Shown here one piece after another: positions 25,814 to 34,800 of a stretch of 64,000 nt of DNA. Source of the stretch: Ornithobacterium rhinotracheale (lineage in GTDB: Bacteria > Bacteroidota > Bacteroidia > Flavobacteriales > Weeksellaceae). The stretch is from positions 632,501-696,500 of the forward strand of contig NZ_CP035107.1 of assembly GCF_004088395.1 (NCBI RefSeq), read 5' to 3'. The notes below the pieces were generated by a model. It made no database searches and was not told where the DNA came from. It saw only the letters and a list, made by a program, of their open reading frames with translations. The translations under genes and the position numbers were made by a program. Position 1 is the first letter of the stretch. Every line of letters begins with the position of its first letter.

Positions 25814-27187
25814 ATGAATTTCAAGGAGCATATCAAGAAGAATTTTCAAATTGCCTGGCCTGTGATGCTATCGCAAGCTGGGCAAATTGTTGTGAATGTA
25901 GCAGATAATGTAATGGTGGGCGGTCTCGGTGGCCGATTTGATACCGTGGAAAATCTGCAATTAGGCACCACAGCATTGGCCGGCGTAGCACTGGGAAACT
26001 CTGTGTTATTCATCATTATGAGCACCGCCTTTGGCTTCTCATTCGGAATGTCTCCGCTAGTAGCTCAGGCCGATGTGCAGGGCAGAACCAATCGCGGGGC
26101 AAAAGTATTTTCGCACGGATTGCTACTAAATTTAATCATTACCGCTCTGCTGCTCGTGGTGCTCTATTGCGTTGAACCACTTTTATTTAAAATGGAGCAG
26201 CCCCCAGAGGTGGTACAGGCTGCAATTCCATACATCAGAATTGCCGGTATTTCAATCATTCCGCTGATGATTTTTCAGTCATTAAGGCAGCTTTCCGAGG
26301 GCTTATCACTCACGCTCAATGTTGCCATAGCCACAATTGTAGCCAATGTTTTAAACATATTTTTTAATTACCTTTTCATTTACGGAAATTGGGGGATGCC
26401 GCGTTTAGAAATTGCCGGAGCCGCACTCGGCACCCTAATTTCTCGCATCATTATGATTGTCTTGCTTTTAGTTTTAATGCTAAAAAATCCTAAAACACGA
26501 ATGTACCTAAAAGCCGTTTCGTTTAAGATATTTGATAAGTACATTTTCAGGAAATTGGTAAGCCTTGGCACACCAACAGCCCTGCAAATGTTCTTTGAAA
26601 TGGGAACCTTTTCTGCTGCCGCATTCATTTGTGGAATGGCAGGAACAGACCAGCTCGCCGCACACCAAATCGCCCTGAATTTAGCCTCCATTACCTTTAT
26701 GCTCTGCATTGGGATTAGCACCGCTGCCACCGTGCGTGTGGGCAATCAATGGGGAATGAAACATTTTCAAAATTTAAGAAAAGCAGGCTTCTCTGCCATT
26801 GTGATGACTATGGCGATTATGAGCCTCTCGGGCATAAGTTTTATCGTGTTTAGGCACACTTTGCCAGAGATTTACACCGAAGATTTAGCCGTGATAAGCA
26901 TAGCTGCACAGCTTTTAATCGTGGCAGCGCTCTTTCAATTGGCAGATGGCATACAAGTTACCGCACTTGGTAGCCTGCGCGGAATGCAAGATGTGTTTAT
27001 CCCCGCAGTGATTACGCTAGTGGCCTATTTTGTGATTGCTTTGCCACTTGGCTATTATTTGACGATACCTAGGGAAATGGGCGCCTTTGGAATGTGGATT
27101 GGCTTAGGGCTAGGATTAATTTTCTCCGCAATAGCTTTAGTTTTAAGGTTTTACTTGAAAACAAAACAATTACTTTTGCAAAATTGA
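25814..27187 (+). CDS. MATE family multidrug efflux pump (NorM-like)
   Basis: A 457-residue inner membrane protein with twelve predicted helices. N-terminal IAWPVMLSQAGQIVVNVADNVMVG is the MATE signature helix (shown here only in part of its conserved positions), with matching second-half sequence FFEMGTFSAAAFICG. Such pumps export cationic drugs using a Na+ or H+ gradient. The start is 35 nt after the regulator stop; a promoter box sits just ahead of it. Substrate is unknown. Confidence 0.9.
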   Translation: MNFKEHIKKNFQIAWPVMLSQAGQIVVNVADNVMVGGLGGRFDTVENLQLGTTALAGVALGNSVLFIIMSTAFGFSFGMSPLVAQADVQGRTNRGAKVFSHGLLLNLIITALLLVVLYCVEPLLFKMEQPPEVVQAAIPYIRIAGISIIPLMIFQSLRQLSEGLSLTLNVAIATIVANVLNIFFNYLFIYGNWGMPRLEIAGAALGTLISRIIMIVLLLVLMLKNPKTRMYLKAVSFKIFDKYIFRKLVSLGTPTALQMFFEMGTFSAAAFICGMAGTDQLAAHQIALNLASITFMLCIGISTAATVRVGNQWGMKHFQNLRKAGFSAIVMTMAIMSLSGISFIVFRHTLPEIYTEDLAVISIAAQLLIVAALFQLADGIQVTALGSLRGMQDVFIPAVITLVAYFVIALPLGYYLTIPREMGAFGMWIGLGLGLIFSAIALVLRFYLKTKQLLLQN

Positions 27188-27206
27188 AATCAAAATCATA
27201 TATTTG
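27175..27206 (+). promoter_or_regulatory. Promoter of the small acidic protein gene
   Basis: TTTG at 27175 to 27178, 20 nt of spacer, then TATATTTG at 27199 to 27206. The arrangement matches the Bacteroidota consensus; the -33 element lies inside the end of the MATE gene. Confidence 0.6.
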
Positions 27207-27229
27207 AAGCAAATTAAAATCCCTTAATT

Positions 27230-27466
27230 ATGGAATTACCTAAATTTTTATTGGCAGACAATTCAAGTGTGGAAGATGCATTTGTGCTGCACACCGAGTA
27301 TCCTAGATTTTTAATCAATGTACACACCGATGAGGTGGAGTGGTTTGATGAAATCGATGAAGAGGAAGAAGAAATTCAAACACAAGTAAATGACTTGATA
27401 GAGCAAGCTTATGCTTTCTTTGAAGATGAGCTGGAGGCTTACGAGGAATTAGATGAAGAAGAATAG
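27230..27466 (+). CDS. Small acidic protein, function unknown
   Basis: A 78-residue soluble protein, extremely acidic, with a DEEEEE run in the middle and EELDEEE at the C-terminus. The first half (KFLLADNSS...PRFLINVHTDEVEWFDE) has a conserved look that I associate with uncharacterised flavobacterial proteins. It has its own promoter-like sequence and a terminator, which supports it as a real gene. No function can be proposed. Confidence 0.65.
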   Translation: MELPKFLLADNSSVEDAFVLHTEYPRFLINVHTDEVEWFDEIDEEEEEIQTQVNDLIEQAYAFFEDELEAYEELDEEE

Positions 27467-27501
27467 GAACACGGAGTTTATTTTTTTTAGAATTTATAAT
27501 T

Positions 27502-27538
27502 TCAATCCCGCAAAACCTAGAATGCGGGATTTTTTTAT
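27502..27538 (+). terminator. Terminator after the small acidic protein gene
   Basis: Stem AATCCCGCA/TGCGGGATT with a 10-nt loop and a seven-T tail. Confidence 0.83.
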
Positions 27539-27581
27539 GTATTTGAGTGCTAAATGCACATAATAATTCGCAAGATTTTAA

Positions 27582-27589
27582 TACTTTTG
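27582..27589 (+). promoter_or_regulatory. -7 box upstream of ddl
   Basis: TACTTTTG fits TAnnTTTG; the ATG of ddl is 16 nt downstream, so the leader would be about 10 nt. No clear -33 element was found. Confidence 0.4.
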
Positions 27590-27605
27590 CCCCAAAATTT
27601 GAACT

Positions 27606-28583
27606 ATGCAAAATGTTGCCATTGTGATGGGTGGGTACTCTGGCGAGTACAAAGTTTCGCTAAAAAGCGGACAAACGATTTTTGACCATATAGACACCTC
27701 TAAATATAATCCAACCAAAGTTTTAATCGGTTTAGAGGGCTGGTTTGCACAAGTGGGCGAGGATAAATTCCCGATTGATAAGGCGGATTTTTCTTTTACT
27801 AATGAAAAAGGGGAAAAAACGAAATTTGATGTAGTGTTCAATATCATTCACGGCGCCCCAGGCGAAGATGGGCAGATGCAGGCCTATTGGCAGCTCATTG
27901 GGCTACCTTATGCAGGCTGTGGGCACTATCTCTCTGCGCTTACTTTTAGCAAAAAAGATTGTATCGCAGTGCTGAATAAATACGGAATTTCTTCGGCAAA
28001 ATCGGTTTATTTAGTAAAAGGTGCGCCATATGATTTAGATGAGATTGTGCAAGAAATAGGCCTGCCTTGTATTGTGAAGCCGAATCAATCTGGCTCAAGT
28101 TTAGGCATTTCAAAAGTGAATGTTAAAGAGGACTTCGCGCCTGCCTTGGCAAAAGCCTTTGAGCAAGATAAGGATGTCTTAATTGAGGAATTTCTTGAAG
28201 GTACAGAGGTTTCAGTAGGGGTGGTGCAGTATCAAGGCAAAACCATTGTGAGCGGAATTACTGAAATTATATCAGAAAATGAGATTTTTGACTATGAGGC
28301 TAAGTATGAGGGCGCTTCGCAAGAAATCACCCCCGCGCGTCTCTCGCAAGAAATCACCCAAAAGGTGGAGCAAATTGCCAAAAAAGCCTATGAATCCCTC
28401 GGTATGAAAGGAATGTCGCGCAGTGAGTTTATAATCGTAGAGGGTGAGCCTAATTTTATAGAAATGAATACTTTGCCAGGTTTTTCGCCAGCCAGCATTT
28501 TGCCGCAGCAGTTAGCCTATTCCAAGATAGAAATTAAAGACTTTATCACAAGTGAGATTGAGAGTGCTCTGGCTCAAAAATAA
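27606..28583 (+). CDS. ddl: D-alanine--D-alanine ligase
   Basis: A 325-residue ATP-grasp ligase making the D-Ala-D-Ala dipeptide of peptidoglycan. Signatures: VMGGYSGEYKVSL near the N-terminus, HGAPGEDGQMQ (family signature HG..GEDG), PCIVKPNQSGSSLGISKV (ATP-binding loop), EEFLEGTEVSVGV and the metal site IEMNTLPGFSP. Length is normal for Ddl. coaD starts 9 nt after its stop, so the two form an operon. Confidence 0.95.
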   Translation: MQNVAIVMGGYSGEYKVSLKSGQTIFDHIDTSKYNPTKVLIGLEGWFAQVGEDKFPIDKADFSFTNEKGEKTKFDVVFNIIHGAPGEDGQMQAYWQLIGLPYAGCGHYLSALTFSKKDCIAVLNKYGISSAKSVYLVKGAPYDLDEIVQEIGLPCIVKPNQSGSSLGISKVNVKEDFAPALAKAFEQDKDVLIEEFLEGTEVSVGVVQYQGKTIVSGITEIISENEIFDYEAKYEGASQEITPARLSQEITQKVEQIAKKAYESLGMKGMSRSEFIIVEGEPNFIEMNTLPGFSPASILPQQLAYSKIEIKDFITSEIESALAQK

Positions 28584-28592
28584 AATTTAAAT

Positions 28593-29054
28593 ATGGAGAG
28601 AATAGCAGTTTTTCCAGGGTCGTTTGATCCCATTACGCTTGGGCATTGCGATATCATCAATCGTGCGTTGCCTTTGTTTGATAAAATTATTGTGGCCATT
28701 GGGCAAAATTCAGGGAAGAATTATATGTTTTCGCTTGAAAAGAGAAAAAGATTTTTAGAGGAGACTTTTAAGGATTTTCCTAACATAGAAATAGATACTT
28801 ATGAGGGGCTTACAGTGGATTATTGCCAAAGGAAAAAGGCAAACTTCATTCTTCGAGGACTTAGAAATCCTGCCGATTTTGAATTTGAAAAGGCGATAGC
28901 ACACACCAATCGCGCCCTTACGCAGCAGCAATTGGAAACGGTGTTTTTGCTCACTTCCTCAGGGAAATCCTATATCAGTTCTAGCATTGTGCGAGATGTG
29001 ATAAGAAATAAAGGGAATTATAAAATACTAGTTCCCAGTGCAGTAAGAGTGTAG
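28593..29054 (+). CDS. coaD: Phosphopantetheine adenylyltransferase
   Basis: A 153-residue nucleotidyltransferase of coenzyme A synthesis. The start PGSFDPITLGHCDII carries the T.GH.D nucleotide-binding motif; NFILRGLRNPADFEFE and the C-terminal SSGKSYISSSIVR (the ISS.L.R-like loop) complete the family pattern. Its stop codon lies inside a terminator hairpin shared with convergent trmB. Confidence 0.95.
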   Translation: MERIAVFPGSFDPITLGHCDIINRALPLFDKIIVAIGQNSGKNYMFSLEKRKRFLEETFKDFPNIEIDTYEGLTVDYCQRKKANFILRGLRNPADFEFEKAIAHTNRALTQQQLETVFLLTSSGKSYISSSIVRDVIRNKGNYKILVPSAVRV

Positions 29055-29074
29055 TTCTTTGGGCTACACTTTTC
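29046..29074. terminator. Terminator overlapping the coaD stop codon
   Basis: Stem AGTGTAG/CTACACT with a 9-nt loop, followed by TTTT. The coaD TAG codon forms part of the left arm. Confidence 0.68.
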
Positions 29075-29747
29075 ATTTAAGGCTAAAATACATATAAGTA
29101 ATTTTCTTATTTTCTTTTCTGAATTTAGCCTCATAAAAAGTTTGAATTCCAGTAACATAATTGGGCAAATCCACAGTGTCTGGGTGGTAGATATCGTGGT
29201 TAGAGAGGTGTACGCGGCAGCCCAGTTGTTCCACGATGCCGTGCGTGTAGCCGTGCAGGAATTCGCTATCCGTTTTGAGGTGAATTTTCCCATTTGGTTT
29301 TAAAATCCTTTGGTATAAATCCAAGAAACGCGGGTGGGTGAGGCGGTGTTTAGCACGGCGAAATTTAATTTGCGGGTCTGGAAAAGTAATCCAAATTTCA
29401 TCAACTTCATTCTCCCCAAAAGCCTCGGCAATTAATTCGATTTGGGTGCGCAGGTAGCCCACATTTTTGATTTGATTCTCTTGCACTTTTTTAGCGCCTT
29501 TCCATAGGCGGGCGCCCTTGATGTCTACCCCGATGAAGTTTTTTTCTGGGAACATACTTGATAGCCCTATGGTGTATTCGCCACCGCCGCAGCCTAGTTC
29601 TAGCACGATGGGGTTGTTGTTTTTAAAGAAATCCTCGTGCCATTTATTTTTTAGTTTAAAACCGCTTAAAACCTCCTCTCTTGTGGGCTGTATCAAGTGA
29701 GCGAAATGCTCGTTTTCTTGAAATCGTCTTAATTTATTTTTTGCCAT
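29073..29747 (-). CDS. trmB: tRNA (guanine-N7-)-methyltransferase
   Basis: A 224-residue SAM-dependent enzyme that makes m7G46 in tRNA. SAM-binding motif VLELGCGGGEYTIGLS, then GVDIKGARLWKGAK, the catalytic region ITFPDPQIKFRRAKHRLTHPRFL (only partly quoted here by its TFPDPQ and KHRLTHPRFL pieces), and a C-terminal T(D/E).(E/F)..Y-like tract. Length and order match TrmB. Convergent with coaD. Confidence 0.93.
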   Translation of the reverse strand: MAKNKLRRFQENEHFAHLIQPTREEVLSGFKLKNKWHEDFFKNNNPIVLELGCGGGEYTIGLSSMFPEKNFIGVDIKGARLWKGAKKVQENQIKNVGYLRTQIELIAEAFGENEVDEIWITFPDPQIKFRRAKHRLTHPRFLDLYQRILKPNGKIHLKTDSEFLHGYTHGIVEQLGCRVHLSNHDIYHPDTVDLPNYVTGIQTFYEAKFRKENKKITYMYFSLK

Positions 29748-29824
29748 ACGGCCGCGAATTTAGTCAAAAAAATAGAAAAAGCTATTCGCAAAATCTGGAA
29801 TGGCTCTAAAAATTTATATTTTTA

Positions 29825-30643
29825 TTAATTAAGACTTACTTGCTTGCCTGTGGCTTGGCTGTAAATTTTAAGGGCATTAGGCAGCTCCGCTTTTAATTGC
29901 TCAATTCTTCGTCCAGGGTTGGGGTGCGTGGAGAGGAATTCGGGCATACGGCTTCCGCTACTTTGGGCGTCCATTCTTTGCCAAAACTTAGGCGCTTCTC
30001 TTGGGTCGTAGCCCGCCATAGCCATCAGGGTGAGCCCAATTCTATCGGCTTCTAATTCCGCTTGTCTTGAATAGGCTAAGATTCCCACCTGTGCGCCAAT
30101 GGGGTAGAGCGAGTTGAATACATTTTTGTATCTATTATCATTAAGTGCGAGGTTGCCTGCAATTTGCAGACCTTGTGCTACAAGGGCCTGAGTGGCGCGC
30201 TGAGCGCTATGCTGTGCTAGGGCGTGTGTGATTTCGTGCCCCATAACTACGGCTACGCCGTTGTCATTCTGGCACACGGGCATAATTCCTGTGTAGAACG
30301 CTACCTTGCCGCCAGGCATACACCAAGCGTTAAGTTGCTTGTCTTCAATTAAGTTGTATTCCCATTGATAGCCTTTGATGAAGTCCAATTGGTTTTGGGC
30401 TTTAAGATATCTTTCCACGGCAGTTTGGATATTTTTTCCCACGGTTTTCACCATAGAGGTTTGTTGCTTATTAGTGGAAAGTTTTTGTGTTTTCAAAACT
30501 TGCTGATATTGCTGAAAGGCCATAGGCATCAGCGATTCATTTTTCACCAAAAGAAAGTTAGATTTTCCCGTAATGGGATTTTGCGTACATGCAGCGATGA
30601 GCATGAGAAACATAATTACAAGACCAAATGCTGTTTTCTTCAT
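29825..30643 (-). CDS. M48 family metalloprotease lipoprotein
   Basis: A 272-residue protein. The ATG at 30643 gives a lipoprotein signal ending in IAAC, so it should be an outer- or inner-membrane-anchored periplasmic protease. The zinc site is GHEITHALAQHS (HExxH) with the third ligand in ELEADRIGL. This arrangement matches the M48C group (LoiP/YcaL, Oma1-like) that acts in envelope protein quality control. The upstream TTG-based extension to 30673 is rejected. Single gene; the 220 nt to the next gene are AT-rich with nothing else recognised. Confidence 0.87.
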   Translation of the reverse strand: MKKTAFGLVIMFLMLIAACTQNPITGKSNFLLVKNESLMPMAFQQYQQVLKTQKLSTNKQQTSMVKTVGKNIQTAVERYLKAQNQLDFIKGYQWEYNLIEDKQLNAWCMPGGKVAFYTGIMPVCQNDNGVAVVMGHEITHALAQHSAQRATQALVAQGLQIAGNLALNDNRYKNVFNSLYPIGAQVGILAYSRQAELEADRIGLTLMAMAGYDPREAPKFWQRMDAQSSGSRMPEFLSTHPNPGRRIEQLKAELPNALKIYSQATGKQVSLN

Positions 30644-30863
30644 AGTTAATTGTGTTTTTGCGTTTACTTTCAATTATTGTTCCAAATGTAACTAAAAAGA
30701 TGGGTAATGAATTTTTTTGAGCACAAATAAGTTAAAAAAATGCAAAATAACTTTAAGTTATGTTAATGTGATTGTGTGTGTAATAAAAATTAGGTATTAA
30801 TCATAAGAAATACTATTTTTACGCTCGATTTAAAATATTCAAGAAATTAATATTATCAAAATA

Positions 30864-32186
30864 ATGAAAAAAGTTTTATTAGGTGCATTCTTGGCAGGGG
30901 CAAGCCTCTTGACCAATGCACAAAAAATCGATTACGAGGAGTATGATTTATCTAATGGGCTACATGTGATTTTGCACAAAGATACTTCTGCACCTACGGT
31001 GATCACTTCGGTAATGTATCATGTGGGAGCCAAGGACGAGCGCCCAGACAGAACTGGTTTTGCTCACTTCTTTGAACACCTTTTGTTTGAAGGAACAGAG
31101 AATATTAAGCGTGGCGAGTGGTTTAAAATCGTTTCTTCTAACGGAGGACAAGTGAACGCTAACACTACAGATGACCGCACTTATTATTACGAAATTTTCC
31201 CTTCAAATAACTTGAAATTGGCCCTATGGATGGAATCAGAAAGAATGTTACACCCAGTGATAAACCAAATCGGGGTAGATACCCAAAATGAGGTAGTGAA
31301 AGAAGAAAAGCGTATGCGTGTGGATAACCAACCTTATGGTAATCTTTTCAAAGCAGTTAAAGAAAATATGTTCGAAAAACACCCATACAAGCACACCACT
31401 ATTGGAGAAATGGAACATTTGGATGCGGCAACTTTAGATGAATTTAAAGCCTTTTTTAAAAAATATTATATTCCAAATAATGCAGTGCTTATCGTAGCGG
31501 GGGATTTTGATGAAACGCAAGCCAAAAAATGGATCCAAGAGTATTTTGGAGATATTCCTGCAGGACCATCCATTGAGCGCTCTCATATTCAAGAGGCTCC
31601 CTTTAAAGCACAGAAACAAGCTAAATTCTATGATCCAAATATCCAAGCTCCAATGTATATTTTGGCTTTTAGAACACCAAGTATGAAGGACAGAGATGCA
31701 TATGTTTTAGATATGATTTCTCAAATTTTAAGTGGAGGGAAAACTGCCAGATTATATAAAAATATGGTAGACAAAAATAAATTAGCCTTGGAAGTATCGT
31801 CTTTTAATTATGGGCAAGAAGATTACGGGACATATCTATTTTATGGCATTCCTATTGGAAAAACAAGCAAGGAACAAATCTTGAAAGCTTTTGAAAAAGA
31901 AATCAAAGATTTGCAAACCAATCTGATCTCTGAAAGAGAATACCAGAAAGTCGAAAACTCTTTTGAAAATTCATTTGTAAATAAAAATAAAAATATCTCT
32001 GGAGTGGCAAGCTCATTAGCTACCAACTATATGTTGTATGGCGACACCTCGTTAATCAACAAAGAAATAGAAATTTACAGATCAATTACGAGAGAAGAAA
32101 TTAGAGAGGTTGCAAGAAAATATTTTAACTTAAATCAATCTTTGGTTTTGGAATATTTACCAGAACAAAATAATGACAAAAAATAA
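30864..32186 (+). CDS. M16 family zinc peptidase, active subunit
   Basis: A 440-residue inverzincin-type peptidase with a signal peptide (MKKVLLGAFLAGASLLTNA). The inverted zinc motif HFFEHLLFEG (HxxEH) is followed about 75 residues later by the third ligand region NEVVKEEKR. Residues about 190 to 420 form the second M16 domain. Length fits the 'processing peptidase-like' periplasmic group. The next gene begins 3 nt after its stop and encodes an M16 protein without the zinc motif, so the two probably form a heterodimer like mitochondrial processing peptidase. Confidence 0.9.
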   Translation: MKKVLLGAFLAGASLLTNAQKIDYEEYDLSNGLHVILHKDTSAPTVITSVMYHVGAKDERPDRTGFAHFFEHLLFEGTENIKRGEWFKIVSSNGGQVNANTTDDRTYYYEIFPSNNLKLALWMESERMLHPVINQIGVDTQNEVVKEEKRMRVDNQPYGNLFKAVKENMFEKHPYKHTTIGEMEHLDAATLDEFKAFFKKYYIPNNAVLIVAGDFDETQAKKWIQEYFGDIPAGPSIERSHIQEAPFKAQKQAKFYDPNIQAPMYILAFRTPSMKDRDAYVLDMISQILSGGKTARLYKNMVDKNKLALEVSSFNYGQEDYGTYLFYGIPIGKTSKEQILKAFEKEIKDLQTNLISEREYQKVENSFENSFVNKNKNISGVASSLATNYMLYGDTSLINKEIEIYRSITREEIREVARKYFNLNQSLVLEYLPEQNNDKK

Positions 32187-32189
32187 ACC

Positions 32190-34316
32190 ATGAAAAAATT
32201 ATCAATCGCAATACTTTCCGCTTTGCTTGTTACTGCTTGTACTTCAACTAAACAAGCTGCAACAGAAAAAGCCGCAGAACCTAAAACAACAACCAAGGTG
32301 AACACAGGAATAGATCGCTCCGTAAGACCTACGCCAGGCCCTGCCCCAAAAGTGAAAATTACTAAGCCGGAAGAATTTAAATTAGCCAATGGATTGCATG
32401 TAATGGTGGTAGAAAACCACAAATTGCCATCTGTGAGCTTCTACTTGTCCATGGATAATCCGCCACTATTGCAGGGGAATAAGAAAGGTGTTTTCAAGAT
32501 GCTAAGTGCTATTATGGGGAACGGAACTTCAAAGATTTCTAAAGACGATTTCAACGAAGAATTAGAGTTTTATGGTGCCAATGCCAGTGTATATGCCTCT
32601 GGGGCGAGTGCCACTACGCTTACTCGCTATTTCCCTAAAGTTTTTGATTTAGTGATCAGTGCAGCATTAGACCCTCGTCTGTCTAAAACAGAATTTGAAA
32701 AAGAAAAAGAAAAAGCCTTGGAAAATCTTAGAATTTCTGAGAAAAATGTTCAGAGTGTTGCAAACAATCTTCGTTCAGCTTTAGCCTTTGGTAAAAACCA
32801 TCCTTATGGTGAATTTACTACCGAAAAAACATTACAAAATGTTACTTTCAACGATGTGAAAAACTATTATAACAAATATTTCTCACCAGAAAATGCATAT
32901 TTAGTGGTAGTAGGAGATGTTACTTTGGCCCAAGTTAAGAAGTTAGTAGAAAAAGATTTAGCTTCTTGGAAGCCAAAAGGCATCAAAAAAGTAAATTATG
33001 CTAAGCCTCAAAATTTACCAAATGTGCAAATCGATTTCATTGATATGCCAAATGCCGTGCAAACCGAAATTGCAGCTTTGAATGTGGTAGACTTAAAAAT
33101 CAAAGACAAAGACTATTTCGCCGCCGTTTTAGCTAATAAAATTTTAGGTGGAGGAGGAGAAGCTAGATTATTTCTTAACTTAAGAGAAGCACATGGATGG
33201 ACTTATGGTGCTTATTCAGATATCTCTCCTGATAAGGAAATAGGTAGTTTTAGTGCAACTGCAGCTGTGCGTAATGCCGTGACCGATAGTGCTGTGGTGG
33301 AAATGATGAATGAAATTAGAAAAATTGGAAAAGAACCAGTAACTCAAGACGAGTTAGATAGAGCAAAAGCTACTTACATAGGGTCTTTTGTAATGAATGC
33401 ACAAAAACCAAGCGTTATAGCTAATCAAGCATTGCAAATCCAAACACAAGGATTACCTGCCGATTTCTACGAAAATTTTATCAAAAACATCAGTGCTGTA
33501 ACTTTAGAAGAAGTGCAAGCTGTGGCTAAAAAATACTTTGGGGCAGACAACTCAAGAATCGTAGTTGTAGGAAAAGCAGAAGATGTTTTGCCAGGATTAG
33601 AAAAATTAGGTTACCCAATTAATTTCTACAATCGTTTTGGCGAAAAAACTGGAAACCCATTAAAAAATCAAGTAGCGTTGCCAGCAGGGCTCACTGCTCA
33701 AAAAGTTTTAGCAGACTATGTGCAAGCAATTGGTGGTGTGCAAAAAGTGAAAAACATTAAAAGCGTAAAAGCTACCTTTACATTAGAAGGAGCAGCACCA
33801 CAACCACTCGACGGAGAAGTTTTATACTACGCGCCGAATTTAGAAAAAACTGTTCTTAAAATGAACGGAGCAGTAATCGTTACCACCATTTTCGACGGAA
33901 AGGTAGAGAAGACTTCTGGCATGATGGGGAATTCAGAAAAATCTGGAAAAGATGTAGCAGAAAAAGCTGCTAAAAAAGGTATCGTGCCACAAGCATTTTA
34001 CACAAATAAAGAGGCGAAACTAGTAGGCACAACAACTATTGATGGGAAACTAGCTTACAAAGTTGAAGTGCCTGTGGGAGATTTAAAAACTTATGAATAC
34101 TACGACGCTAAATCCAAATTATTGGTGCAAAACAGCGTTTCTGTAGATACACCACAAGGCCCTATGGAAATCATTACATCATACAAAGATTATAAATCTG
34201 TAGATGGAGTGAAATTTGCATTTGTTGTAACGCAAGAAGTAGCAGGGCAAAAAATAGTAACTACCATGAAAAAAATGGAGGTGAACAAAGATGTAAAATT
34301 AGCAGATTTTAAATAA
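32190..34316 (+). CDS. M16 family protein lacking the zinc motif, lipoprotein with C-terminal extension
   Basis: A 708-residue lipoprotein (signal ending in LLVTAC). Residues about 65 to 480 form two M16 domains, but the HxxEH position reads FKMLSAIMGNG, so the zinc site is lost; the glycine-rich loop (GGGGEARLFLNLRE) typical of the substrate-binding subunit is retained. The last 220 residues are an extra domain with beta-strand pattern (EGAAPQPLDGEVLYY, DGKLAYKVEV, YEYYDAKSKLLV) that looks like an outer-membrane lipoprotein-sorting (LolA/LolB-like) fold. It is translated with the active M16 gene and probably anchors or gates that enzyme. Confidence 0.87.
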   Translation: MKKLSIAILSALLVTACTSTKQAATEKAAEPKTTTKVNTGIDRSVRPTPGPAPKVKITKPEEFKLANGLHVMVVENHKLPSVSFYLSMDNPPLLQGNKKGVFKMLSAIMGNGTSKISKDDFNEELEFYGANASVYASGASATTLTRYFPKVFDLVISAALDPRLSKTEFEKEKEKALENLRISEKNVQSVANNLRSALAFGKNHPYGEFTTEKTLQNVTFNDVKNYYNKYFSPENAYLVVVGDVTLAQVKKLVEKDLASWKPKGIKKVNYAKPQNLPNVQIDFIDMPNAVQTEIAALNVVDLKIKDKDYFAAVLANKILGGGGEARLFLNLREAHGWTYGAYSDISPDKEIGSFSATAAVRNAVTDSAVVEMMNEIRKIGKEPVTQDELDRAKATYIGSFVMNAQKPSVIANQALQIQTQGLPADFYENFIKNISAVTLEEVQAVAKKYFGADNSRIVVVGKAEDVLPGLEKLGYPINFYNRFGEKTGNPLKNQVALPAGLTAQKVLADYVQAIGGVQKVKNIKSVKATFTLEGAAPQPLDGEVLYYAPNLEKTVLKMNGAVIVTTIFDGKVEKTSGMMGNSEKSGKDVAEKAAKKGIVPQAFYTNKEAKLVGTTTIDGKLAYKVEVPVGDLKTYEYYDAKSKLLVQNSVSVDTPQGPMEIITSYKDYKSVDGVKFAFVVTQEVAGQKIVTTMKKMEVNKDVKLADFK

Positions 34317-34339
34317 AATCATTTTTTGTAAAATACAAA

Positions 34340-34376
34340 AGGAGCGTCTTTCTTTATTGAGAGACGCTTTTTTATT
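34340..34376 (+). terminator. Terminator after the M16 operon
   Basis: Stem AGCGTCT/AGACGCT with an inner CTTTC/GAGA pairing, followed by a T-rich run. Confidence 0.75.
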
Positions 34377-34434
34377 TTTTTGGATTAAAAATTTAAAACA
34401 TTTAATTATATTTGTATTAAATAAAAATCATAAA

Positions 34435-34764
34435 ATGGCAGAACTTACAAATCAACAAATACACGATTTGGGCGAAGAAATGGTCAAAGTCTTTAAAACC
34501 ATTTACGACCCAGAAATCCCAGTAGATATTTATGAGCTAGGGCTTATTTACGACGCACACATCAGCACCGCAGGCGAGGCCAAAATCCTAATGACACTCA
34601 CCACACCCAATTGCCCCGTTGCCGAATCCCTACCCGCCGAGGTGGAAGAGAAAATTGGAAACATCGAAGGTGTAGAGAAAGCAACTGTGCAAATTACATT
34701 TGACCCTCCATGGTCGCAAGAGCTGATGAGCGAGGAAGCAAAATTTGAATTAGGAATGTTATAA
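34435..34764 (+). CDS. DUF59/MIP18 family Fe-S cluster assembly protein (SufT/PaaD-like)
   Basis: A 109-residue protein with the family marks YDPEIPVDIYELGLIYD and LTTPNCPVAESLP, where the Cys is the reactive residue of this family, and a C-terminal DPPWSQELMS. Such proteins help mature Fe-S proteins. The ATG at 34435 is preferred; the earlier in-frame start at 34357 lies in the preceding terminator. A TATATTTG box at 34407 to 34414 precedes it. Confidence 0.85.
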   Translation: MAELTNQQIHDLGEEMVKVFKTIYDPEIPVDIYELGLIYDAHISTAGEAKILMTLTTPNCPVAESLPAEVEEKIGNIEGVEKATVQITFDPPWSQELMSEEAKFELGML

Positions 34765-34800
34765 TTCTCAACAAAAAATTATCTATAAAAAAATAAACAC

